Positions 51,621 to 62,839 of a DNA stretch of 64,000 nucleotides are shown here, one piece after another. The first letter of the stretch is position 1. Each line of letters starts with the position of its first letter. The notes beneath the pieces were generated by a model. That model saw nothing but the letters and a program-made list of their open reading frames with translations. It made no database searches and had not been told where the DNA came from. Origin of the DNA: Leucocoprinus leucothites (Eukaryota > Basidiomycota > Agaricomycetes > Agaricales > Agaricaceae). Position numbers and translations under genes: made by a program. The stretch spans positions 1,612,001 through 1,676,000 of the forward strand of contig JAACJO010000004.1 in assembly GCA_013368445.1 (NCBI GenBank). Direction: 5' to 3'.

Positions 51621-54600
51621 ATGGCGACGAAATCTCAACCACAAAAACTCACAACTAACTATGACCTACCAACACCAGAACCAGAATCGCCACTCCGTCC
51701 CCGCAAACCCTACCGTTTTTCCACCCTCTGTGCCACTGTTGAAAACCCAAGCATGAAGGACCAGTACGGAAGCTCCTCCGTGCCGATATACCAGACTGCC
51801 ACCTTCAAAGGCGTATCAGGAGAATATGACTATAGTCGGAGTGGAAACCCAACCAGGAGCCACCTAGGTGAGCATGGGCGGTCAACGCTGATGTGATTAG
51901 ATGCCGTCAACTAACATATCTTGATGCACTATTCGCTTAGAACATCACATCGCAAAAATCTCATCTGCTGCACATGCATTCGTCGTGTCCTCTGGAATGG
52001 CTGCCCTTGATGTTATCCTGCGACTGCTTAAACCTGGGGACGAAGTCATCGCTGGTGACGATTTATACGGAGGAACCAACCGCTTGTTGGCATATATCAA
52101 AACCCACGTCGGTGTGACCGTCCACCATGTCGATACTACCAATACTGCATCGCTTCACCCCCATATTCACCCCGAAAAGACTGCTATGGTCCTCCTGGAA
52201 AGTCCTACCAACCCTTTGCTCAAGATTGTTGACCTTGCTACTATCAGCAAGGACGTCAAGGAACGGGCGCCCAATGCGATCATCGTTGTGGATAATACCA
52301 TGATGAGTCCATACCTACAAAGGCCATTGGAACATGGTGCAGATATTGTTTATGATAGTGCCACCAAATATCTGAGCGGACATCACGACCTCATGGCTGG
52401 TGTCGTAACCTGCAATCGAGATGAAATCGCAAAGGTGAATAAGCCGCGTTAAGTGTGAACAATTGCTTACATGGTCAATTTCAGCAAATTGCATTCACAA
52501 TCAACGCAGTTGGGAATGGTCTCACACCAATTGACTCTTTCCTACTCCTCCGTGGCATCAAGACACTCGCACTTCGCATGGACCGCCAGCAAGCCACCAC
52601 TGGTCTCGTTGCGGAATATCTCCACTCCCTCGGATTCCGTGTCAATTATCCTGGTCTCCCCGGCCATGCAAGGAGAGAAATTCACGCACGAATTGCAGAC
52701 GGAAACGGCGCAGTGCTGAGTTTTGAAACTGGAAGCAAAACACTAAGTGAGAAGATTGTTGCCGGTACACGCCTTTGGGGTATTAGCGTTAGCTTTGGCT
52801 GCGTTAACAGTTTGATCAGTATGCCTTGCGTCATGTCGTGAGTAGGCCTTACGCTCAGCTTCGTAAACCCCCGTTACTAATGGACTGGAAATGATACCCA
52901 GGCACGCTTCGATCGATGCCGCTACACGAGCTGCCCGTGGGCTTCCGGAGGACCTCATCCGGTTGTGTGTTGGTATTGAAGACCCTCATGATCTTTTGGA
53001 TGACCTAGAACGTGCTTTACTTGCAGCTGGAGCGATCGAATTCAATGAAGTTCAAAACAAGTATGTACGAGTAACGGAACCCGAGGGAGCGGATGCTATC
53101 GCTCGAGCAGTTCAGAAACTCGCTGTTGGAGATGAGCCTGGCGATAATATGAAGGAGTGGCTCATTAGTTCTCCTGGGAAGGTCATTCTGTTCGGAGAAC
53201 ATGCCGTCGTTCATGGTGTGGTGAGGCCTTTGCTTTTGTCATTCTCTAAGACCCTATCCCCTGTGCCATGGGCCAAAAACCACCGGCATTTCTACCCCGG
53301 ATTTTTGCCAAGCCATTACATTGAGACTAACCTCCTTTGCTCCAGACTGCCATTGCAGCGTCAGTCGATCTCCGGTGCTATGGCCTCACGAGTCCTCGTC
53401 AGGATCGCCGCCTTTCAGTCCACTTCCATGACATAGGCAACTTTTACTATGAATGGGACATCAACAACCTACCTTGGGGCGCCGTTGCATCACCACCCAC
53501 AGTGGGGGAGCACCCAGGAGATCTGGACCAACAGCTCGTAGATGCCTTGCTTCAAGGACCTTTGAGTAAGATCTCTGACGCGCAGAGGAATGCTCGTGTT
53601 GCAAGTTTGGCATTCCTCTACCTGTACATGAGCCTCAATAAGAGCGAGGAGCGGTGAGTCCATCGTTCAATCGTATCTCCTAGATACCGCGGGGCTAAGA
53701 CATGGATTTTCTCCTCTTTCCTTGACTACGTTCTTCCGCTTCTTCCCGCGTATCCCTTCGCACATGGACCGGTCGTATGAAAAAAGTCCTGCATTCAATT
53801 TTAGTGCACGAGCAACTCTTCCTGTAGGAGCGGGTTTAGGCTCTTCTGCATCGTTCTCTGTCTGTGCAGCTACTGCAGTACTCCTTCTGCATAGACACGT
53901 CAGTATCCCCGAGCTTCCGGCACCAACAGATCCCACAATAGGTCATATCCACGTTTCTCACCAAGGCCGCCGAGCCCTTCCATCAGCATTCGCAGAAGAG
54001 GTGAATCGTTGGGCGTTTTTATCGGAGAAAATACTGCATGGGAACCCGAGTGGTGTCGATAACAGCGTCGCCGTGTTTGGTGGTGCGCTTGCGTACACCC
54101 GGCCTGGGTTTGCGAGAAAGAGCGGGATGGAGGCTATCCAGGGGTAAGTGCCTGAGTTTTCATTATCGTTTACGAGTGTGGAAGTTAACATGATGTGATG
54201 GTCTTTTCATAGATTCAAATCGCTCAGGTTCTTACTTACGAACTCTAAGGTACCTCGAGATACCAAGAAGTTGGTCGCGGGTGTTGGCGAGAAGAAAGCT
54301 AACGTGAGTCATCTCCTCACGGTCATCGTACCTCCCGGTGGATTGAAGTAATAACACTTGTTGTATTACCTTGTTTCTTAGGAACCTGAACTCGTAAATA
54401 GTATCCTCGACGCCATCCAGAGTATCACTGATGAGGCAAGGAGGGCATTGGCGGATCCAGAAATGCCTCGTGAACTGCTGCTCCAGGCATTATCAGTATG
54501 TCCTCCCGTCATTGACTAGCCTTCAACGCTGTTGCTTACTCCTGGGTGCAACCGTATGCGTAACTCTTTCAGGCACTTATCAACGAAAACCACGGCCACC

Positions 54601-55159
54601 TCGTGACCTTGGGTGTGTCACATCCGTCGCTCGAGGCCATCCGCTCCAGGACCGCCGAGCCTTATGGCTTGAGCACTAAACTTACTGGCGCCGGAGGAGG
54701 TGGTTGCGCTGTTACCCTCCTACCAGATGGTGCGTGCCGCCTTCATTCGTTCGCACCGGCTCATTATTTCATTTTACGCCGGATGATATTAACCTTTACT
54801 GACGCTCCGGTTCAATAGATCTCAAGCCCGAAGACCTTCAGAGGCTCGTGGATGATTTGATCCGCGAGAACTTTGAACCTTACATCACGTCTGTGGGAGG
54901 CAGTGGATTGGGTATTCTGTCCCCATACCCTGAGCACCGTAACCGCGATGCTGTCGCTTCATCCAGTTTAAGGACGCACGAACACGTTCCACCGGTTGGG
55001 CAGGTAACACCGCCCGAGACACCTGCACCAGAACATCAGGAACAGTTGGGCGTTACTACTTCAGAGGACAAGGATACGCTCCGGGTATCATTTGAGACCA
55101 ACTCGACTGATGGGCTAGCAGAATGGGCCAATGGGCTTGGGCGGTGGTTGTACGTGTGA
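51621..55159 (+). CDS. Cystathionine beta-lyase fused in frame to mevalonate kinase
   Basis: The first part (51621 to about 53130) is a PLP-dependent cystathionine beta-lyase (STR3-like, methionine synthesis): YGSSSVPIYQTATFKGV, YDYSRSGNPTRSHLE, SSGMAALDVI, VVDNTMMSPYLQRPLEHGAD, and the PLP lysine in DSATKYLSGHHDLMAG. Its C-terminus (DLLDDLERALLAAGAIEFNE) runs without a stop through about 35 linker residues (KYVRVTEPEG, AVQKLAVGDEP) into mevalonate kinase (ERG12-like, isoprenoid and sterol pathway): MKEWLISSPGKVILFGEHAV, LPVGAGLGSSASFSVCAAT, NPSGVDNSVAVFGG and LTGAGGGGCAVTLLP. The ATG at 53149 is a natural kinase start, so two proteins from overlapping transcripts are also possible. A splice-like segment at 53061-53110 would end the lyase at TGA 53133-53135. 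Both enzymes keep all their key motifs. The stop is at 55157-55159. Confidence 0.82.
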
Positions 55160-57176
55160 TTTGTTCCAAAACTAGCTACTCCTTCAGCTGCTCCGTTTGT
55201 AAAATCCTAGCTTGTTCTTCCGGATTCTTCTGTTTGATTGTATGGCTATAATATGCGGTTTGAATGGCAGTGTAGTTGTAGATGTGTATGAAGTATTCAT
55301 TGATCAACAAATTCAGATTGATTTCCTGCCGATTTGAATTGCCCAGGTACACAAATGATGTTGATGATTCGGGCGGTTGTGCCTTGCCGCTGTGACTGTA
55401 AACTGATGCCACATGGCCGCCTTTTGTCAAAATGGTCGACCAGGAAGTGTTTTGGGGTGATCTTGTATCTTTCTTTCTCTGGTGTGGGGTTTGGGAACAG
55501 GCCTACCACTTCAGGCCTCAGGGTTGATCCAGTGGATTATGCTTTAGCCCCGCACACGTTGATGCGGCCTCTAGGCGCTTAGCGCTCAGCCCTGTGGATT
55601 GAAAAAGCTACTAGTGCTAATTTGTCTCCGCCTGCCTCTGCTCCGTAACCTGATCTTTGGCCACAGGAGATTGAGGCCGATGTAACCGAGATTCTTCCGT
55701 TATTACAAGCCCAGCTCTATGTTTATACCTGTCCATTTTTGGCTTGATGGCTGCATCTCCCTTTGGCAAGGACTTGGCAAGATCATACATATGATGCCAA
55801 TAGCCATCTCTCAGCTGAAAACGACCAAGAGATCCTGATAGAACTCCTAGCGCCACGCGCTTATGCTTCAGGCCAGAGACCAATGTGTGAGCCGAGGCAA
55901 TACTACCAGAAAATCAGAGTTTGTCCTATACGGTAGCTGTACTTCCAGCAGGTGATTGATCCCAGGTGCGGGTCAGTCAGCCCCATCCTTGAACCCCTGA
56001 ACCTTCCTTAGTATAACTAGGTACCTTGGGGGAACACTGACCACAATGCCTGAATTCTCGACAGTTCTGATCCGCGACCGGATATGCTTCCCCCCGTATC
56101 TCAGCATCTACGGGTGTCAAGCTCGCTTTCAAAGCTGGAAAAAGGTTGTACTCGAGAGTTGACGGGTTGGATCACGAATCGGACTCCAATACTGAATCTC
56201 AGCTCTCGTGCGCTGGATCGTCCCTACACTCATCGCGGATCTGGCTCTTAATGACTGATGACAAAGAAGACCCTACCATCGGGTTGCGCCCTCCTCTCGG
56301 CGGAATCCTCAGGCACCATTATACGGCGAGGATGTGGATTATTGACTGCTGATAGAGCGCATTCAAGTTGCAGTTGTTCGATGTGACCCACTTTGTGAAT
56401 GCCTGGAAATCTACACACGAATTCTTGGTACAATTGGCAAAGCCGAGTGCTTTTTACATCTTAGGTGTCGAATGTAGTCGAGGAATACATCTGACCATTT
56501 CATTAGTCCAATGACGCTTGCCGCCTGTGGCTGGTACCCCAATCTCCACGATCCCTAGCCTTTCATATTCCAAGAAGACTTGTACGCCCCCTCCACTTCC
56601 CAAGGCAATGTGGCTAATTTCATCCGAGCTTCAGGCGCAGAGCTTGCACTTAGAGTCGTCCGTCCAGGAAACAAACAAACAAAATACTCTAGCCGAACTC
56701 AGCGATAAACAATGGGTTCCGATGCGTCACTTATTTGAAGTAGAGCTTTCAACTGGCAACCTCCGTTAGGTCACTCAGGCCATTTACTGACTTCATCGTC
56801 ACTCCGAATTGAAGCTAAGTGGCATGCCTGTGTTTAACGGTTTTATTGTTATTATTTTCTCCGCAGGACGGGTGGGCTTGGCAGTAGAGGATTCGAGCGA
56901 TAGAGGTCACAGATCGCTGACGAGGAAGTTATTTGGAGACGAAAAATGTAAAATACATCTATGTAGAAAACGAACAACACACGTGTTCCGAAGCATAATT
57001 GAGTATGTAAAATAATAGTCTAAAAAATATCACTATATAATATCAGTATGTATTGGTCAGGATGCCATGCTGAAAAGGCGACCGGATTTTGGAGAAGAAA
57101 ATGGGGGATCTATGTGCTATGCTACATTATGCTGAATATTGAGAAAACTGAGAAGAAGCCCATTGCTGTTTGACAT
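55160..57176. other. Gene-poor intergenic, mevalonate kinase to terpene synthase
   Basis: About 2.0 kb between two 3' ends. Only short, unconvincing frames occur. A minus-strand frame at about 56460-56640 reads SHIALGSGGGVQVFLEYERL but is short and matches nothing I know. It may be decayed coding DNA. Confidence 0.5.
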
Positions 57177-58421
57177 TTACTCGCAATCCGAGTCTGATTC
57201 CACCTCCTCGGGCACCTCGCTGGGTCTCAGTGTCAGAGTCAAGGTTCGCTTGACTTCGTCGTGTTCATGGCCGAAGTAGCGAGGAGACTCGAAGCTCCAC
57301 CTAAAGGAAGGGTTCTGTAAGTGCCCAGTCACAAAGCTTGGGAGGTGTTAACGTACTCTAGGTTGCCAATGATCCAGCTGCCGGCAGCTTCAATGAACCG
57401 TGAAGCGTCACCCCCGACGGTTGCCTGTAGCTCATCCCGTGCAGACAGATAGTCACTCATGAACTGTTGACAACGGTCACCGATGTAATCGCAAGTCTCT
57501 TGAAGACTAATATTGCGGTCTTTCATCAAGACAGTAACGACGTTGTTGCCGGTGTGTCCCTTTGACTGCTCGACGTTGTAAGAGTAGACATCCTGAGGAT
57601 TTGTTGTGAGCACGATTATCTCTCCGAAGCAGCGACCCGCAACTCACGTTAGCCCAGCAGACATGATCGCATGCTGCCCAATATGCCTTCATAAAGATGG
57701 GGTTCTCGTACATGTCCTCAGGGAGATCAATTCCGAGGATGTACTCAATGAGCGCGAGGCACAAGAGGACGGCACTGTTGTTACGGCGAAGGGGGATGTA
57801 CTCCTGCATCGAAAGGACCTTTCCTGCCTCTCTGAGCTCGGCTTCTCTGATTACACAGCGTGTGTAGTCTTCGCAGAGTTTGACGAAGCGGCGGAGGTTA
57901 TTAGGCCCGGCTAGTCGAACGAAACGTGCACGGAAACTATATTTTTGTTAGCCCTCACGGTTTCGGACAGTGCATCAACACGCTCACTCTTTTGTGATCT
58001 TGGCAACGACAGAGTCATCGTCGGAGTCGGGGTTCCTCATGGCCTCGACGAAACTGAAGCAGGTGTTGCTTGCGTCCTTGCCACTTTGTTCATCGCTGAT
58101 CTCGTCGACCACGAACAGTACATTGACCTATAATCAGATCGCGATCAGGACCAAGCCCCCAGCCAAAAAGGCGTTATTTAAACTTACGAAGTCACATGTT
58201 GTTCTAAATTGCTCGTATCCAGCGTAGCAATAGACATGGGAGCATAGGAGCTCATTGAGACCTTGTACAAAATCGGCGTGTTTTCGGTTGCTGAAAATAT
58301 GGAACGAGTTGATCCAGGCACGAGACTCGGCAGCTGCTTCTCTATAGTGGGGGTTGGAGGAATCACTGAGGGGTACATCGGCAAGGAGGTCAGGAATGCG
58401 GAACTGCTGAAGACCAGGCAT
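57177..58421 (-). CDS. Sesquiterpene synthase (class I terpene cyclase)
   Basis: Cyclises farnesyl diphosphate to a sesquiterpene, in the basidiomycete Cop/Omp type of family. Start [20 protein letters not shown] at 58421. The metal-binding motif is [11 protein letters not shown] (D-E-x-x-D), just after an intron at about 58135-58190. The second metal motif is [13 protein letters not shown] (the NSE triad N, S, E), with N joined to D by an intron near 57595-57650. The usual late Arg-Tyr pair is seen in [11 protein letters not shown]. Between them lie [20 protein letters not shown] and [20 protein letters not shown]. The end is acidic, [13 protein letters not shown] at 57177-57179. About 345 residues, full-length. 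I cannot name the product. No P450 or other tailoring enzyme is seen beside it. Confidence 0.92.
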
Positions 58422-61400
58422 GTCTAGTGTTTGTTGTGTTGTAGGAGTTGTTGAAGGAGCTTGAAGCTGGCTGGTGAGGATGGTGAGGATTCTGGGAGAC
58501 GATCCTGGTCTTTATACCTACCCCAGAGCGCTCGAATATCCATTTCAAATTTCTTGCCGGTTTGATTGGAAGCTGACCTGGAACGCATTGAGATTCGATG
58601 CGCAGAGAATAGGCATAGTGGCGTGAAAGGCCAGATCTAGATATACGGTTGAAAATTAACGGACTACCCAAACCGAGTATTTCTGCAAGCTGAATATAGT
58701 AGTCCCATGTCGATACTTGGAAAAAATCTGAGTTGGATCTCAAATGCGAGTAGCCCGGTAGCGGAGAGGAGACAAGCAGCGGGTCAAAATTGGATCAATA
58801 AAGATGTGGTGTGAAGGCGTCAAAAACGGTATTCACGCAATGACGCAGGTTTGGTGTCCGGTTCTATCCCAAGAGTAATTTTGCGGAGCCTCCGAGCTCA
58901 CAGGAAACTACGACCTGATTCCGTCAAGACCTCATTGAGAGGCCAAGCTGCTTCAAAGAGCATTGGTCCCTTGATGGATCTCGATTCCAGACTGGCTCCA
59001 CATTTTTAGCTGAGATCAAGATTGCGAACGTTAATCGAAATCTAATCACCGTATCCTTACGCTCCTTCATACCAAGGCTGCATATGAGAGGCGAATGGGC
59101 CAGACTCAGCAGTCCTGAGCAGTGCGGCTTCGTCCCAGCGACAGATATTTCGATGTTGGCGGGGATGTGCATCTTTCCTTCCGGGTCAATCGGCGGGGCC
59201 ATCATCACGCCTTTCCTAAATAGTAGAAGCGCAGGATGTACTTCGGACCGTGTTCTCATCAAATTCGTGGAATGCAAGTATACTGTGACTTAGATAATAT
59301 TTCAGATTGGCCTACCAAATGAGGTCATGTCTTCGTGGATGCTGATACGTAGCCTCATATGTCGGCTTCAAAGAAACGGCCGGGCAAGGACGAATCAACC
59401 GTTAAATCAAAACAGCAACAAAGACCGATCTCGGGCTTGACCCAAGTGGTACTGAACATCTACATAACCTCACATGTCCATGTGCCATGGAAGCTTGAAG
59501 ATATGCACCAGTAGTTCTGCACAATGCGATAGTTTATCCAAGACACGATGGCGTTTATCAGAACCTTTTGAGCCACCCCGCGGTCGTAAGACTGCACGAG
59601 AATTGCTGAGCCATCAACCCACTCTTAACTGCCTGTCCCTTTCAAACACTTGAGTCAAAGGTTCGCCTATAGGGATCGAGGCCGTGGACACGACCGAAGA
59701 AGATATTTTACGCTCACACGGCCTCCCTAATTCCCTTCCCGTTGAATATGTGAGAACCCGCTGCGAAGGACACAGATATGAGGCGGTGTTGTAAGGAGAC
59801 CATGAGTCACTCAAAACCTCCATATCTTGCTCGGCAGTAGATCTCATTCCCCTGCGCTCAATATGAAATGGAAACATACGGTGATATAGGATCGGAGGTT
59901 CCATTTGTTAGAATGGCGAATGGAGAAAAAACTGTTTGTCGGCGTCAAGCGGGTCGATGGATTTGGTACCATCTTTTCTTGAAACCCATTTCAGGGTGGC
60001 GTTAAGCTACCTTCCTCTAGGACTCACTGAGACTTATGTCATTGGTGCTTATTCTGTTCTTTGTTTTGGTAAGTTCACAAACTGTCACTGACAACTTCTT
60101 GGGGCTGCTAGTAGGAGGCAGTTGATGCGTTATGGAAGGAGTTTCAACATAACTGGCACCCCTTGCCATCACCCCGGTTTTCAAAGGAACATTGTCATAT
60201 TTTTTCTGCAACCGAATTGTCCTGATAGTGCGAGCAAAAGAACCTAGCTAATTTCCGGAGTGCTGGTATCGGGATTCTCGGACTAGCCTAGTCTACGTTG
60301 GGAATCCGGTGTACAAGGAGCTCGGTTAGGAGCTATTTTACGCTCGATCACAACATGGGCGCCTATGGATACAGATTATGTCACACATTGAAGAAAATCT
60401 AAATATTGAAAGTGACTCATGACGCGGTCGTTGACAATTTTAGGGTTTGTTACGGTAGGTCCGGTACCAGTTTTGACCTGCTATTGCATATGAAGGCGAG
60501 TTCGCTCCACAGTTACCAATCTATCCAGCTTTATACATGTCGCCGCGGAGGATTAGCTAGCTGCTGAGCAAGCGATCTGAAAAATCCAGTCAACAGTACA
60601 CTTGCAATTGAATTTACGTAGCAGGATGCTGGGAATGAGATACCCTTTTACAGAGCTGCATCTCTATATTACCCACATCCCGAGGCAAGGGTTGTATCCC
60701 TATTCAACCCAAGCACGCAATGCATTCCCTACTCATCATCATTCTCTGAAATGCATCAGCATAGTCATCATATCATCACTTGAAAACTGTGAAACTACGA
60801 CTTCGGAATCTAAAACACGACATCAAACCCAAGATTCACGAAGCAGATTTCAAAAGACCATGCCCATAATAAGTTCATCACCATCAGACGTGGTTCAGTC
60901 CCAGGTCTGCTCAAGGGAGAATCTGGGAGGTTCTGACAGGCAAACCGTCTTGCAGTTCATTTTCATTCTCACATCTGTCGGTCAACCAGGATGGCTACAC
61001 CAAACTTTAAGGAACCAGGGTGATACAAATAGACACGACGCTCCTTAGAGAGCGACCCAGCAGCGTGGCGGATGGACTCTCGGGGATTAGATGGAGGGAC
61101 TGAACGAGGCTTGCCGGTGATCGAGAGTGATCTTACATTGATAGAAAAATAGCACTGTTCACGAGTGTTCATTTGCGATAGAGCTAGTATTGCCGCCCTC
61201 ATAACACCAGTGGGGGTGATGAAATGAACCGGAAGTGAATGGGACGGAGCTGCACTAGGCAACGCGTCAACTGGATAAGGTGTCGACCTATGCCCACTGT
61301 GTATGCCCCAGAGGGGTAAACAGATCTTGGCGAGTTGGCATTGACATCCTCTTGGATATAACAATCGACGCAGGAGAGGTTGATCGCGAGGTTTATGAAA

Positions 61401-61812
61401 TAGTGTGAGTTCTTCCGGTCCTTCGTGAGGCGCATTAGCCAGGGGCTGGGCGAGATAGGCTAGAACTCCAGGAGGATTCTGATGGGAGGCCTTGTAGGTA
61501 CAGAACAGATTAAGGAGCCATTCGAAGATCCAGCTGGGAGATAATGAGACGAAGGTCCCGTAGCCATGGATGCCTCGGCATAATCATTTTTTCAACATTC
61601 GAGAAGCTTGAAGCTTGTAAATTTGAGCTTAAATTCAGTGCAGAGTTTCCGAGGAATGGCGGATGGTCTAATCAAGTTCAATATTAATTACACAAGCGGA
61701 GTCGTGGAGACTGGGATGGACAGGCGAGAGGGAAAATGACACAGGAATCGCCCACTTGAAGAAGAAAAATAGTCAAGCTGGGAGAAAGTGATGGAGGAAT
61801 GAGGTGAGAGGA
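58422..61812. other. Gene-poor 3.4 kb region beside the terpene synthase
   Basis: No gene I can support. Contains the terpene synthase promoter at the left. Frames at 58924-59277 (-) and 60602-61048 (+) look random. There are no obvious terminal repeats or long direct repeats by eye. Possibly remnant transposon or decayed gene DNA. Confidence 0.5.
58510..58516 (-). promoter_or_regulatory. TATA box of the sesquiterpene synthase
   Basis: TATAAAG on the minus strand, about 90 bases before the start codon at 58421; a common spacing for regulated fungal genes. Confidence 0.5.
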
Positions 61813-62713
61813 TCAGAAGCATATGCGATAACTGGCGTATCGACCGCTCGTCTCGCTTGGTCTTGTGATCTTGACTACCTGACCTCGCCGCAAACCATAA
61901 TACCGTGCCACTGGATCCGCTAATTGAATGCGCGGTAGTTGAGTCTCTTTGAGACGGCTGAGGAGCACAAGTATGTAAGTACGTGGCGATGACGAGAGCG
62001 AGCCCACTTACTATTTTTCAAGTAAAGTCTTCTTTTCTTCTGGTGTCAGGACTTCATGCCGCGGTACCAGAGTGTGATGAACGATGTTGACCAGTAGGTC
62101 AGCTTCGGAGAACTCCTCTAGTCGATACTGTGCAGACATCGCAACTATAACCTGTAGGAGTATCATGATTCGCGTTTTGCGGTGGATCACGAAGCCGATA
62201 CTATTCTCACTTTGCGGGCTGAAGGTGTCATGCTTCCAGGGAAAACGATGATGCCTCGTTGGATTGACTTTTCCTCGAGAATACCGAGAAGTCTGTATTT
62301 CATGAATATCACCCCACAAATTCAGAAGCGTCAGTAACTCACTTTCGCATTGTTTTGACACCTACGCTCCTTTCCTCTGTGAAATAGACGAAGATTTGAT
62401 CGGTGGGGTTGGTTCGAGAGGTGGTGTAGAAGTTAAGTTGGTTTCGACTTCCATGCCAAAACGCGATTAGGTGGGTCTATGGGAGCGTAGGATCACAACT
62501 CACTCCACTGTCCCGCTGTTGTTGGCGTAGAGATCGCGAAAACGCTGCAGATCCATGTGGATTTCGTCGTCTGACACTAAGAAGCCCTGAGATGGATATA
62601 GGTTGAGCGCCAGGCAAAGAAATCTCAGAGAAGGAGCACACTCTATCTCGGACGAGCTCGTGGATCGTCCTGTTAACCTTCCATAGCTTTGCGGTCTCGT
62701 CAACGTCGGCCAT
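61813..62713 (-). CDS. RPB5: RNA polymerase I/II/III shared subunit RPB5 (RPABC1)
   Basis: Common subunit of all three nuclear RNA polymerases. Start [20 protein letters not shown] at 62713. After an intron comes [20 protein letters not shown], then [39 protein letters not shown], and [20 protein letters not shown]. The conserved C-terminal jaw follows: [40 protein letters not shown], and ends ASYRICF. The reading frame needs about five short introns. About 220 residues, as usual. Divergent from SWD2. Confidence 0.92.
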
Positions 62714-62839
62714 AGTAGAAGAATGTGTTGAATGACTTGGGAGGAATATAGTCAGAAAAGTTAAGGCACGATTCAAACTCCGATCATTCTTCCTTGAACC
62801 AACATTTCCTCGAACTTGAATACAGCAATCAACTCACTC
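62714..62839. promoter_or_regulatory. Very short shared promoter, RPB5 and SWD2
   Basis: Only 126 bases separate the two start codons, so both promoters and leaders overlap here. Confidence 0.55.

Noticed and set aside
56460..56640. Short minus-strand frame with a Gly-rich SHIALGSGGG stretch
   Set aside because: Fewer than 60 codons, no start or splice partner found, no family match I can name.
58924..59277. Minus-strand frame of 117 codons near the terpene synthase
   Set aside because: No domain, no good start context, no matching exons nearby.
60602..61048. Plus-strand frame of 148 codons
   Set aside because: Residue composition looks random; nothing similar recognised.
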